The notes under the pieces are model-generated. The model worked only from the letters and a program-made list of their open reading frames with translations. It made no database searches and was not told the origin of the DNA. Both the position numbers and the translations under genes were made by a program. Shown one piece after another: positions 47,685-59,135 of a stretch of 64,000 nt of DNA. The first letter of the stretch is position 1; every line of letters starts with the position of its first letter. Location: positions 203,069,096-203,133,095 of the forward strand of contig CM065802.1 in assembly GCA_033398695.1 (NCBI GenBank), written 5' to 3'. This stretch comes from Orobanche coerulescens. Taxonomy: Eukaryota; Streptophyta; Magnoliopsida; Lamiales; Orobanchaceae.

Positions 47685-48551
47685 TCATAGGTTAAAAAGT
47701 AACCTTTGCCTGGCCAAAAAGTCTGCGGCCTTAGCGCGGAAGATCGCGTAGGTCGGGGGGATGTCCTTCGTAAGGTGCCTGAACATAGGCGAAAGACCAT
47801 GGAATCCCCCTAAGACCGAGTAGAGGGCGATCTCGTCGCTTACGGGCTCACCGTTGAGGATGATCTCATCTACCCGGTCGATGTAGTCTGCGTCGGACTC
47901 TTCTTCCCCTTGCCTGATCTGCATCATGCGATGGGGACCTTCCGGCCGAGCGACCTTGGCGGCGAAGTACGCTGTGACGTTGTTCGTCAGCTGGTCAAAG
48001 GAATTGATGGATCGCGGCGGTAATGAGATGTACCACCTGTGGGCCAGGTCGCCCAGCGTTAGCGGGAACATTCGGCACCTGGTCGCGTCGGATGCCCCAC
48101 ACCCGGTCATGTAGATCCGGAACTTGCTCATGTGGGTATTGGGATCCGACCTTCCCTCGTACAGAGGTGTTTGCGGAGGAGCGATCCTACGTTGCATGGG
48201 GGCGAGCTCGATGTGGACCGCGAGTGGCTCGCCCGGCCCAGCGATCTCTCTCTTGGCGCCTGCCCCAGATTCTAGGAGCGCCTTCATGTCGTCGAGCTGG
48301 CGTTGCATTGCAGCCATCGCTGTAGCTTGGTCGCTCACGGTTCGGCTTTCGGAATGGGAACCGAGGCGATCGTGTACCGATCTCCTGACTCCGCGATATG
48401 CGATGAGGTCGTCGCCGCCGATCTCGGTTCTTCGGCGAGGAGCCAGATGGTTGGCCTGCCCTCTGGGAGTTGGGTATGCCGAACTCCTGGTGACGGATTC
48501 GGCCCGCTGCCACGTGGCCGGCTGATCGCCTTGGCCGCCATGATGGGTCAC
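47685..48551 (-). pseudogene. Tat/Athila-like gag
   Basis: A 288-codon frame with a retrotransposon gag domain: PPQTPLYEGRSDPNTHMSKF, RCRMFPLTLGDLAHRWYISL, SFDQLTNNVTAYF, then MMQIRQGEEESDADYIDR. Upstream is a polar region with AMAAMQRQLDDMKALLE. No zinc knuckle and no pol follow; sequence down to 46806 is non-coding by eye. The start at 48551 may not be the true N-terminus. Confidence 0.78.
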
Positions 48552-49048
48552 TTCCTAGGCGGCTGATGACGGAGGTACCCCGCCTTGTGAGCGCCTCTTC
48601 TTGCGAATCGGGTCTTCCTGGCGATCGCTCGGTCAGTAACCCCTTGAACTTCCGTTTGCTCACGCGGCGGATGGCCGAGGGGGTTATAGCGGACGCGTCG
48701 AATGCTCTCCGTCGCTCCCGTAGGATGGCCAAGGCCTCTTCGATCTATTCCGCGGTTTGGAACTAATCGAGCGAGAGGCTTGGGCCGTCCGTCGGGGGCG
48801 GGATCGAGAGTCTCGGGTCGCCGCAGCTACCCTCCGCCATAAGCTGTGGCTCGGATTGAGACGGAATGAGGCGTCTGGCGGATCGGCCAGCGGCTTTCTT
48901 CGATGTGGAGGCAGAATTCATGATTCTGTAAGCTTTCTTTGAAGAGCAGTGAGTGTCTCTTCAAGTATATGCCCCGGAGAACAGTGAGTGTTCTTCGAGA
49001 CGGTAGGAATAAAAATGAGGGTTAATATGCCCTCCTTCTGGCGCCAAT

Positions 49049-49969
49049 TGTTGCTGTCCGAAATATTATCCGGAGATAGATATTACTGGAATGGAAGGAC
49101 AACAAACAAGGTGCGAGAGCACGTCCGAGGGAATGGAAATAACACAAGATTTGCCGGGTTTGTTAGGCCCGGGCTTGAATTCTCTCGTGAGATGTTATTA
49201 ATAGGAAAACATTTGAGTACAAATATTAATGTAAGAATGCGATTACAATGTGTGTGAAAGATCCTATGTATCTAGTTGTTGAGTGCTTGCCAGAAGAACT
49301 AAAGTTGCTGTGAGTTCTTGCTCTCGTTTCTGCCGACCGTCTTAGGATTAAGAGGTGCTGAGAGTGAGAGAGAAATATGTCCGAAGTGTATAGCGTTGCC
49401 AAGAGAGTGAAAGCCGAAAAAGCCAAGCCCTTTCCTAAGTGTAGGAAGCCTTCTATTTATAGGAGCTGAGATGCCTTTTTTTGACGGGCGATCGCCTTCC
49501 TTGTAATATAATAAGGGGCGATCGTCTTTTAGCATATGGGCTGTCTGCCTTGAAGTCCGCGGCTGCCACTGTGCTGATCCAATGAGGAGCTCGCATGGCC
49601 ATGTCCCGGCAAGCCCACTTTGCACCTTTCAAGTGCAGCCGGTAGGTGAGCAGATGGTGACAGGCTGTGGTCAACGATCCATGTTCTGTAGCGCCTTATC
49701 CGGATCTGCATGTGGGTCCTTGCTTCAAGCTTCGGCCTTCGCCGACTAGACGGGTGATGGCCTCGCGTGGCATGAGGCGGTCGTCCTTGGCGGGCACCAA
49801 AGTCGATCGCCAGGTGCCAAGAGACGATCGCCTTAGATATCGATCGCTCGGCATTGGGACTTGACCTGGGACCCTCGATCGGCCAATCTGCCTTTGCTGT
49901 TTAGCTCTGGCTCGGTCGCCCGGTCTCTGTGCTGATCGCCTGTTGAGATGTATAAATCTCAACACAACA
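49049..49969 (-). repeat. Tat-like 5' LTR
   Basis: 921 bp, starting TGTTGCTGTCCG and ending CAACACAACA in plus-strand reading. TATAAATA is the complement of 49454-49461, with palindromes upstream (to the right). Confidence 0.85.
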
Positions 49970-50463
49970 GTGAGCTGCTCCTTTTTCTTCATTCATAGCC
50001 GCCATTATTGAATTCTCATGGTGACTTGGTTTAAATCTTCAAACTTCCGTAGGCTGCTGCAGCAATTGTGGAATTCAAGAATTGTTGGGTGGGAAGCAAA
50101 ACTTGACTTTTCATTCTTCATCAACAAAGTTTTCAATACAGTAGGCTAATGGATTCCACTGATGTGAACTTTCTAACAGTAAATTCCCACCTGATGAATC
50201 TGTGGAACAATGTATTCAAAACTACCTCTTTCCCATCTTAGCAGCCCAAGGCATAAGGCCTGTTTTCTAGCATATATGGTCGAATGTCTCTTGGAGGCTT
50301 AAAGAGGGCGCGGTAAAGTTGATAATAGGGATGATGTTATGACCACGAGGTTGGACTTGGCTGGTGAGCTACAAGAGAGAGAATTGAAAGTTCACATCAA
50401 ACACGCAGAGAGGCGCATGGTTAAAGCTATACAACGGGATCTTGAACTGTTTTCTATGGCTTT

Positions 50464-51801
50464 TTTTTTTTAAAGACAACTTTATCCCGAACTTTCAGCG
50501 AAGTTAGTAACATATAGACGGCAGTACACGAAGTTTAAGTAAAGTAAATGCTCAGTGTTTCAAGTGATAGATATTAAAATTCAGTATTTCAATGGTATTC
50601 GAAGAAAGTTCGCGACAGCAAGTGCACTTTATTCTTTATTTAAATGAACATGAGTCATCGTAGCGGAAGCTTTATTCCCATTTTGGAATTGAAGCATTGG
50701 AACAAATTGAAAGGAATCACATGTAAACGACTCTCAGAATTTTGTTCAACTTGTTCATCTCAGAAATTGTATGTTGAAGCCTCTTAAAAAGTCAATGCGA
50801 TTCTTCTCCTCCACGCACACAGTCACGTCACCCTCATACCGCACCCCTCTCCGGCCACCAGCTCCAGCAGCCACCATCGCCAGCCGTTTCAAAGCATCTC
50901 CGACGTCCAAACCATCCATCTGTTCGCAGATCCGCCATCACTGATGCACGCCGCACCTGAATATATTACATATACATGCCCGCTGTCGTCTACCTACCTC
51001 CCGACGACTAGGGCTTATCGCGTTAAATGACCCGACAAAAACGGGCGTCTCGGACGCTCGAAAAACAAGCTGCAACTTCGCCTCAGTCTGCTCCTTAAGA
51101 TCCTGATCACTGCATAGCGGAAAACATGTGCCGAAGGCCCGAAGTCAGCTGCCACTTCCACCATAGCTCCAATTAGCAAGGGTTCTATAGCTAAAGTTAT
51201 CAGAAATGATGCTCCGACGGTCACACAAGTCTCAGCCGAAGATGTCCTGCTGTCATGTCCACTGTCGTCATTCGAAACCCTAGTGGCGCTGAACTAACGA
51301 GAAACAGAGAAGAAGAAGACGGTGCCAGGCAACCCGTCGATATTAGGCCCAGCTCCACTTTTGGACCCGACGACAATTTTGGACAGTCTGGAATCTCCTA
51401 CTTGAGGTTAGTCTTAATCATCACGGACCTGCAACTTAAACTCCCAGCTCAATCCCATTTTTAAGCCCATGGACTTTTCTAATCCCGGGCCAACCCACAC
51501 CCGTACACTCCAACCTGCATCTCAAGTCGGACCAGCCCAGCTTAAACCCAACCCTTCAGCCCTACCCACAAACATATCCTATCCCACTCCTCAACCCACG
51601 TCCCAGCCCACAGCCTTTCCCCAGCCCACAAATACTATCCAACTAGATAATATCATCCGCCCAGTACTCAACCCGCCCCCGGACCTAAACCAGAACTCAC
51701 CTTACAGCCCAGAAATAATCCCAACCCATAAGAAATCGGACCTTTATCCTGTAAATTTGTCCCGATAAATTCCAACCCGACACCCGTGTTGAGTTTTTAT
51801 C
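50464..51801. other. Unassigned sequence, copy B
   Basis: Counterpart of 7144-8488. Identical to it by eye from about 50629 onward except one base in an A-run; it includes the same 99-codon proline-rich frame (51469-51768). Left of 50629 the two copies differ at many bases. Confidence 0.5.
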
Positions 51802-51871
51802 GAACTAATAAGATTTATGATCTTATCATATATCGAAATAGTGGAGCGAAAGTAAAATATAATATGTAAAA

Positions 51872-54201
51872 TATTGAGAAAAATCAGATCACATATTCAT
51901 CTAGCGGTGGGCATGGGACGGGATGGGACGGGCCTGGGGTCATCCCACGTCCCGTCCCGTGTTATAACAAGCGGGACGGGATTGGTGATTTCAAAATTTT
52001 ATCCCGCGCGGACCTTATCCCGGTTGGGATGAGACGGAACGGGACAGGACGGGTTTAGTCCCGCATAAAAAAGTTCAAAATATAAATTAGAAAAAAGTAA
52101 GAAAATCTATAATTTTATACATCTAAATTCGGGAAAAATATCCAACAAACTAATTTAATAGCCTAAATTAAACTTTTAAGATAATAATTATTAACATTGA
52201 ATACAACATATCCATTTTTTTTTGAAAAAATATCAGTTACTAACTTTATGTTGGTTGATTAGGTTTGTATATAATTATAAAATATAGATAGTAAAAAATA
52301 AAAATAGTTTATTATTAAAAATTAATTAAAAAAGGGTTACAAATAATAAAAATATATGGTTTTAAAAAGGGTTAAAAACTTGGGACGGGACGGCCTTACG
52401 GCTTCATATTTTTGTCCGTGTCCCGTCCCCGTAGTTACTCTAATGGGACGGGACGGGACGGGCCTAGTGTTTTTAATTTTGGATCCCGTCCCATCCCGGG
52501 TAATTTTGGGATGGGACCGGGACGGGATCGGGATTTTGAATTTTTATGCCCACCCCTACTTTCATCCACTAGGGATGAGCAGAAAATAACCGAGAAATAA
52601 CATGAAAAATAATAATAATCCACAACACAAGAATATACGTGGAAACTCCAAAACCGGAGAAAAACCACGGCCTCCAGAGAAAGAAATTCCACTATGTGAA
52701 ACATTATTACAATCACACAGACATTCTCTCTCCCGACTCCCGTACCCACACTCTTACAAACCTTTGACTAACTCACACTTCTCTTCCAACTCCCCATACT
52801 AGAGAATACAAGAAAGGAATTTAACTAGAGTTAAACCACAAAGGTAAAAGTGTATTTGACTAGTGCACTTGAAACCACACCACATGGGTTCCTTAAATAA
52901 CCTTAAGGTTCCCATCCTTTTTGTTCCACAAGCAATGTGGGATAAAACTCACTTCTTATATTTTGACACAAAACCAACAAACTCCACCTTGGCAAAATAA
53001 AAGAAGCTCCATTGTCTTCACCGACATTCATGACTCTCAATCCAGAGAACCATCATTCTCAAACCAGAGAATCCTACTCCATCATATAAGTAGACCACTT
53101 AGAATACACCATTCTAAGAATTTCCTCGGCACATATCGAAAAACCCGCTGGAATTTATGGTGCAACTCCCAACTTTTGGCCCTCCTCGAAATCCTTCAAC
53201 CATCGACAAAACACACACATTGTATCCATGCCAAATTGATACCCGTGTGTAAATTCCACCGCACACCCTACATCCATGTCAAACCAATGTTCGTGTAAAA
53301 TTTCACCACACCCGGCATCTTTCCATGACAAGCCAATACCCGTGCGCAAATTCCTGGACCCGCTAACATAACCACATCATCTTTCATGACAACTCATATG
53401 CCAAAAGGACATATATTTTCTCATCAGAGAAAATTATCACTGTCACAATGTTAGCCCGGATTAGGAGTTATTTGCCCGATTAACTCCACCTCCACCTTGA
53501 CAGTTCACCTTCATAGCCTTGTGTAATCCGGATTGTACCAACACATCCTTGACTTATACTTGTCATAAGCCAAACTAGATCATTCCATCAAATTTCTCCA
53601 CCTTCTTGAACCACCCTAGCCTGATGAACAACTGCCTATAAATGAGACCCCCGAACACCGCTCAAGAAATCTTTTCTGGTGTGGAAGGTCAGACATCGCT
53701 GCGACCACAGAGCATACTCAGAATTTCAAGAGACCCAACCCGGGCTCTGATACCACTTGTTGGGAAAAATTAGATCCCACATTCATCCACTAGGGATGAG
53801 CAGAAAATAACCGAGAAATAACATGAAAAATAATAATAATCCACAACACAAGAATATACGTGGAAACTCCAAAACTTGAGAAAAACCACGGCCCCCAGAG
53901 AAAGAAATTCCACTATGTGAAACATTATTACAATCACACAGACATTCTCTCTCCCGACCCCCGTACCCCACACTCTTACAAACTTTTGACTAACTCACAC
54001 CTCTCTTCCAACTCCCCATACTAGAGAATACAAGAAAAGAATTTAACTAGAGTCAAACCACAAAGGTAAAAGTGTATTTGACTGGTGCACTTGAAACCAC
54101 ACCACATAGGTTCCTTAAATAACCTTAAGGTTCCCACCCGTTTTGGTCCACAACCAATTTGGGACAAAACTCACTTCTTATATTTTGACATAAAACCAAC
54201 A
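51872..54201 (-). mobile_element. TRIM-like non-coding LTR element
   Basis: LTRs of about 444 bp at 51872-52979 (holding a 657-bp insert) and 53758-54201, with TSD TAAAA (51867-51871, 54202-54206). The minus strand beside the right LTR reads AGTGGTATCAGAGCCC, a tRNA-Met primer site, so the element is on the minus strand. The complement of 52980-53003 gives a CCAAGGTGGAGTT tract beside the 3' LTR. The 778-bp internal region has no recognisable gene. The left LTR starts TA where the right one starts TG. Confidence 0.88.
51902..52558. mobile_element. hAT-type non-autonomous element
   Basis: Ends TAGCGGTGGGCAT and, inverted, TAGGGGTGGGCAT. Repeated GGGACGGGACGGG motifs face each other near both ends. 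Flanking 8-bp repeats are TATTCATC (51894-51901) and CTTTCATC (52559-52566). An 8-bp TSD and these ends fit hAT MITE-like elements. The uninterrupted sister LTR (near 53785) shows the empty site. Confidence 0.8.
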
Positions 54202-55731
54202 TAAAAACCCTCCGAGGATCCAAGTATATTATCAAAGTACGAAGAACAAGATTGTTACCTCTTGTAGTGTGTTTTAGATCGAGCCTTCTAGAGACGTTGC
54301 AAGAAGCGAGCGTCCTCTACGGTATCCACACAACGAACAAGTCCCGAGCGTCTAACGGATTGCTAGCTCCGATTCAACAAAGATTTCACTTAAATCAATT
54401 TGAATATAGGTATATTCTTGATTATGGTAAGAACAAGAACACTAAAAATATTATTCAAATGTTCTTGAACTTTGATCTAAAATAACAACTATGAATCTTA
54501 TTCAATATGTTATTAAAGATCAAACTCGCAAGATTAGATGAAGATTAGAAGAGTATTCTAAATACTTTCTTGGTCAAAGAATCAATCTTCAAAGATATGA
54601 AGATTTGTTCTTGATTCTTTTGATTATTCAACTCTTGAATATTATCTTCAAGACTTTGAGAGAGAGAAATATCAAAATCAGGTTTTTTATTCTCTCTACA
54701 CAAATATGTCTTCACTTGTGATTAAGTCTTGTGTGAGGGCTATCACAAGACACTCTTATATAGTCCTCAAAATGGCTAAGAATTCGCCAACCGTTTCACC
54801 AACCATAATTAACCAGAACAAAATAGCTGCTCTGCTCGTTTAAGTGTGTGACCCTGTAGGTTCTAATTAATACGGCAATGAGTATAAAAATAATTTTACG
54901 ATTCATAAATCATAAGCGGCCTCTAGCTAGATATTATGACTACCCGCATTAAAAGAATTAATTCGACGGCACGAACGAAATCCCGTTACTGTATAATATT
55001 TAATCCTCTCGTCGCGCGATATCCTAATTAAGAATAAGGCATGGATAAGTCGACCTTATATAGCTTAATTAATATTCTTGATCTCAAGTTACAATTGCTC
55101 AATTCAAATATTTATCAATAACTCTTTATTGATCAATTTGAGCATGGCCATGCATTTAAATAATTTAACTTATCAAGGGCCCATAGATATCTTCTCCGTT
55201 TTATAGGAGGGACAAGTCCCCTATGGACAAACTACTTCCCTCTGCATAAATCGTACCATATCCAATCACAAACTGTATGGTCCCTTGTTACAGAAGACGT
55301 TGGTATTGTGTTAAAATACGATACTCAATATGTAGGAAACTGTAGCGTCTTTAGGTAATAAAGACTTAAATAATATATAATAATCAGAGGAATTATAATG
55401 ACTTAATCCATATATAATTCTCTTTGTTAAGTCATATCCAATACGATGTCTCTACATGTATCTATGACATGATATAACATCTCATGTTCATGAGCAGTAA
55501 AACATAGCCATCATATCACTATCATACTAGTAATCATATTACTATTGATGTCTAGAATAAATATTCTTTACTGCTCTAACGAGTTTTACTATCAAGTCAC
55601 ATACTTGATGATCGTAAGCAGAATATTAATTCAATAATATAATCAATATTATATAATAATAAATGTCTCCATATTATTATTAAACAGTAGACTTAGAGCA
55701 TTATACTAACAATCTCCACCTGCTCTTAGTC

Positions 55732-57329
55732 CTATACAGACATAAACTGAAGGAAAATAGCCTTTATATGACCATCATTCTTCGCTTGATAAAGCGGCTT
55801 GGTTAAAGGATCCGCTATGTCATTATCCGTGTGAACTTTGCATATCTTCACATCGCCACGAGTGACAATCTCTCGAATGAGGTGAAACTTTCTAAGTACG
55901 TGTTTGGATGCTTGTTGTGATCTTAGTTCTTTAGCTTTTGCAATAGCTCCATTGTTATCACAGTGCAAATTTACTGGTTCAACAATGCTAGGAACCACAT
56001 CTAGTTCACCAATGAACTTCCTCATCCAAATAGCTTCTTTAGTTGCTTCCGAAGCAGCTATGTACTCAACTTCCGTTATAGAATCAGCTGTGATTGGTTG
56101 TTTGGAACTCTTTTCCAGCTAACAATACCACCATTCAAGCAAAATAAATATCCAGACTGCGAATTTAAATCATCTTGGTCTGTCGCAAAACTGGCATCGA
56201 CATAGCCATTAAGGACCAAGTCACTATCTTGACCACCATATATCAAGAACATATCTTTAGTCCTTCTCAAGTACTTAAGTATGCTTTTGACTACGGTCCA
56301 GTGAGCCTCACCAGGGTCAGACTGATATCTACTGGTTGCACTCAATGTAAATGATACATCCGTTCTAGTACATATCATGACATACATAATAGATCCTATA
56401 GCCGAAGCATAAGGTATCAAGCTCATTCTATCTCTCTCTTCCTTCGAACAAGGACTTTGAGTTTTACTGAGCTTTATGCCATGTGACATAGGTAAGAACC
56501 CTTTCTTACTATTAAGCATACTGAACCGTTTCAGTACCTTGTTAACATATGTACTTTGACTTAGGGCAAGAAGCCTTTTAGATCTATCTATATAAATCCT
56601 TATACCCCGTATATAGGCAACTTCCCCTAAGTCCTTCATTGTAAAACATTTACTGAGCCAAAGTTTAACACTTTGCAAAGTAGGGATGTCATTTCCAATG
56701 AGTAGGATATCATCCACATAGAGTACTAGAAAAACAATTGCGCTCCCACTAATATTCTTGTATACACAAGGTTCGTCTTGATTTCTAATGAAACCAAACT
56801 CTTTGATTTTTTCATCAAAACGAAGATCCCAACTCCGGGATGCCTGCTTCAAACCGTAAATAGCTTTTAGAAGCTTACATACTTTATTAGGATTATTAGG
56901 ATCGACAAAACCTTAGGGCTATATCATATGCACATCCTCATCTAACTTCCCATTAAGAAAAGCGGTTTTGACATCCATTTGCCATATCTCATAGTCATAA
57001 TATGCTGCTATGGCAAGTATAACTCTAATTGATTTAATCATTACGATTGGAGAAAAGGTTTCATCATAGTCAATACCATGAGTCTGTCTGTATCCTTTCG
57101 CCACGAGTCGTGATTTGTATGTTTCTATAATGTCATCCATGTCCTTTTTCTTTGTAAAGATCCATTTGCAACCAATTGCTTTGGAACCTTCAGGAAGATC
57201 AATCAAAGTCCACAGTGGATTATCATACATGGGTTGCATTTCGGATTTCATCCCTTCAAGCCAACTTTCGCATTCAATGCTAGTAGTTGCTTCCACTACT
57301 TCAAAAACACCTTTTACTGACACTTTCAT
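55732..57329 (-). pseudogene. Copia-2 RT-RNase H
   Basis: Minus strand: RT start (WLEGMKSEMQPMYDNPLW, GCKWIFTKKKD, RLVAKGYRQTHGIDYDETF, DVKTAFLNG), then two in-frame stops (MI-stop-P-stop-GF) at about 56910-56920, then RT with YVDDILLIGND, and RNase H (GYVDASFATDQDDLNSQSGY; LHCDNNGAIAKAKE; KVHTDNDIADPLTKPL) with a frameshift near 56076. The stops look like C-to-T changes. It ends at the truncation point 57330. Confidence 0.88.
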
Positions 57330-57330
57330 T

Positions 57331-57427
57331 CTGATACTTTACCAAAAGTGTCAGTAACTTGCGACATTTGATCTATTTTTTGGCTTTAATATAAATGTGT
57401 CAAAATATATTGACACTAAAGTATCAG
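57331..57427. repeat. AT-rich inverted repeat
   Basis: CTGATACTTTA (57331-57341) pairs with TAAAGTATCAG (57417-57427), and GTGTCA with TGACAC inside. It starts exactly where Copia-2 is truncated, so it may be a transposon end. Confidence 0.5.
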
Positions 57428-58699
57428 TAATTTATACATCAGAAATAAAAAAATGCTAAATCATTATCCTCCGATGAGAAAGTCATTCTCATCTCACACT
57501 CTCTCTCTTCGTCTCGTCGCCTTATCGCCCCGCCCCCTTTCTGTTCTCTCTCTCATCGTTTGTGCTTCCGACCGTTCTACCTCCGACGTGACCACAGTCC
57601 GTTCGACTCGGCATCATACATGTCCTTAATTGGAGTAAATCGGAGCGACAGCCTCCTTTCAGCCCGATTCAAGGGCCTGGTTTGGAAATCCAAAATTCCA
57701 GATCCGAATACCGGTGGGAAAAGGTGGGAGCCAAGGTCTCTGATAAGCTTCGACGGCGACTATCCGTGGATGCGGCTGAAGGTGTCAGCGCGACTGAGTG
57801 TTGGATTTTGTCACGACTGAAAGAACAAATTTCAGGTTCGTTTTCTTACTGTTCCGATTTTAAATTCTAAAAGAAAATGGGTTTCATGTGTTACGTGAAT
57901 TCTGGAAATAGTTGGTTTAATGAAGTGTGCTTGTGTGAAATTTTTATGAACCAGTGAAGGAACTTGGCGGCCAGATCAGTTATGGTTGAGGTTTCGGACT
58001 AAAAGTGATGGCCTGATTTTAAATCTTTTTTATTTACTATTGTTAATTTGAGAATTTTGTTCTACAAAATGTGATGTTTCTTTCTTTTGTTCCTTTTTTT
58101 CTCCGTTGAAATAATAGAGACTGGTGGAAGGAGATGACTTCTTTAGAGTAAGACTACCATTCAATGTGTTAAGTCCACCCGAAAGAGAGTATATTGTCTC
58201 ATCTGTGAAGGCAGTGAGTGTGAAATGAATATGTTTTATGTATATTGATTTTAATACATGCTTCCATGGCTCTATGTATGTGCGGCTGCAGAAGATTGGG
58301 CGTTTTTCAATAAACCAAGTACATGCAGGAAAGCTTTTCACTTGTTGTTCAGATGTAATTTTGAGTGTTTTGGTTGAGTTGATTGTATGTGTGTGACCAT
58401 TCTGGAGAACATGGTTCAAGTTTATGTATTATGCATATTTGAAAAATGTTCTCCCAACACTTGTTAAATTCTTGTCTGAAGGTATCAATAGATCTATTTC
58501 GTTTTAGTTTATTATTTTCTCTTCATAGAATGATATTGTAATGCTCAGTTTTTTACCTTCTGACTTGTTTTTTTAAAATGCCCTTTGTATAACCCTGTTT
58601 TAAATTTTTAATGGGGTCAAAAGGACATCCGCCACTGAGAACTGTACTATTGTCATATGACTTTCTGACTCGTGCTTATGTGAATGAATACATGCAGTC
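57428..58699. other. Unassigned; possible degraded host first exon near 57480-57835
   Basis: CT-rich leader-like sequence (57490-57560) and a GC-richer block lead to a donor-like CAG/GTTCG at about 57832-57838. Overlapping frames at 57560-57820 and 57682-57870 show no domain I know. The rest is AT-rich with nothing recognised. Confidence 0.25.
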
Positions 58700-59135
58700 T
58701 GTTGTTACCTAAAATATTATCCGGAGATGATATTGCTGGAATGGTCGAGTAACAAACAAATGCGAGAACACTTCCGTGGGAAAATAAATAACACAAGATT
58801 TGCCGGGGTTGTTAGTCCCGGGCTTGAATGCTCTCGCGAGATGTTATTAATATGAATACTTCGAAGTACAAATACTAATGTTAGAATCTATTACAATATG
58901 TGTAAAGATTCTAGTTATCTTAGCTATAGAGCGTGAAGATTGCCGGAAGAACCAGATATGACGCTCTGTGAGTTCTTGCTTTTAGTGTTCTGTATAGATG
59001 AATGAATATCACTGCGTATGTGTAGGTATTCGTCAGATGAGTCTTTTGTTCTCTCTGTACGTTTTTTCGTTGTGTCTAGACCACTGTTGGAGGCCTGCTA
59101 TTTATAGGAGACAAGGTTGCTGGGTCCTCTCCGGC
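58700..59135 (-). repeat. Truncated Tat/Athila-like LTR
   Basis: Diverged relative of 5718-6652: TGTTGTTACCTAAAATATTATCCGG aligned with TGTTGCTGCCCGAAATATTATCCGG, continuing to the TATA region (59099-59106), where a gypsy LTR interrupts it. The remainder is not found on the other side. Confidence 0.75.

Larger units (their letters stand above)
45864..49969 (-). mobile_element. Tat/Athila-like gypsy element, full length with gag only
   Basis: Minus-strand element. The 5' LTR is 49049-49969 (complement) and the 3' LTR 45864-46805. Flanks are CTGAG (45859-45863, one change) and GTGAG (49970-49974). Next to the 5' LTR the minus strand reads ATTGGCGCCAGAAGG, a typical primer site. Next to the 3' LTR is the purine tract GCCGGGGGCAAT. 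About 2.2 kb of internal sequence contains one gag frame and no pol, so it is internally deleted or non-autonomous. Confidence 0.88.
45383..50178 (-). mobile_element. LTR in the NRPD2 exon, copy B, carrying a full Tat-like element
   Basis: Copy B counterpart of 5237-6861: TGTTGAGG to TTCTAACA, TSD GTAAA. The LTR proper is 45383-45863 plus 49975-50178. The ACGTGGAAAACCC/GGGAAAAACCACGG box is near 45517-45552. Confidence 0.8.
45015..50463 (+). pseudogene. NRPD2: NRPD2/NRPE2-like exon, copy B
   Basis: Second copy of the Pol IV/V subunit-2 exon. The first 13 coding bases are at 17578-17590, left of the MULE; then 45015-45382 and 50184-50463. The middle part is a clean frame, WVAKDPTWTVAYR to MKSRK, with FFALGV in the correct frame because the extra T of copy A is absent. 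The split between MKSRK and FPPDES is a solo-type LTR (45383-50178) with TSD GTAAA (45378-45382, 50179-50183), not an intron. The frameshift before KACFLAYM and the TAA after LLEA are shared with copy A. Confidence 0.85.
51787..55711 (-). repeat. Copia-2 3' LTR with nested TRIM-like element
   Basis: About 1.6 kb after removing the TRIM-like insert at 51872-54206. A TATA-like CTATATAAGAG on the minus strand (54753-54763) marks the promoter. No coding sequence is recognised in 54207-55711. Confidence 0.65.
51787..57330 (-). mobile_element. Copia-2, minus-strand Ty1/copia, 5'-truncated
   Basis: The 3' LTR (51787-55711, with nested insertions) ends in plus reading ...ACTAACA, directly followed by the complement of the purine tract AGCAGGTGGAGATT. 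Pol reads leftwards from 57329. The element stops abruptly at 57330 inside RT, so the rest of pol, gag and the 5' LTR are missing. Its RT differs clearly from Copia-1, so it is another lineage. The left LTR border (TGTTGAG at 51787) is inferred from terminal TG and is less certain. Confidence 0.8.

Noticed and set aside
47926..48766. Several 60-133 codon plus-strand frames over the Tat-like gag
   Set aside because: They are shadows of the minus-strand gag frame in GC-rich sequence.
54252..54485. 77-codon plus-strand ORF
   Set aside because: It lies inside the Copia-2 LTR on the opposite strand to the element and has no similarity I recognise.
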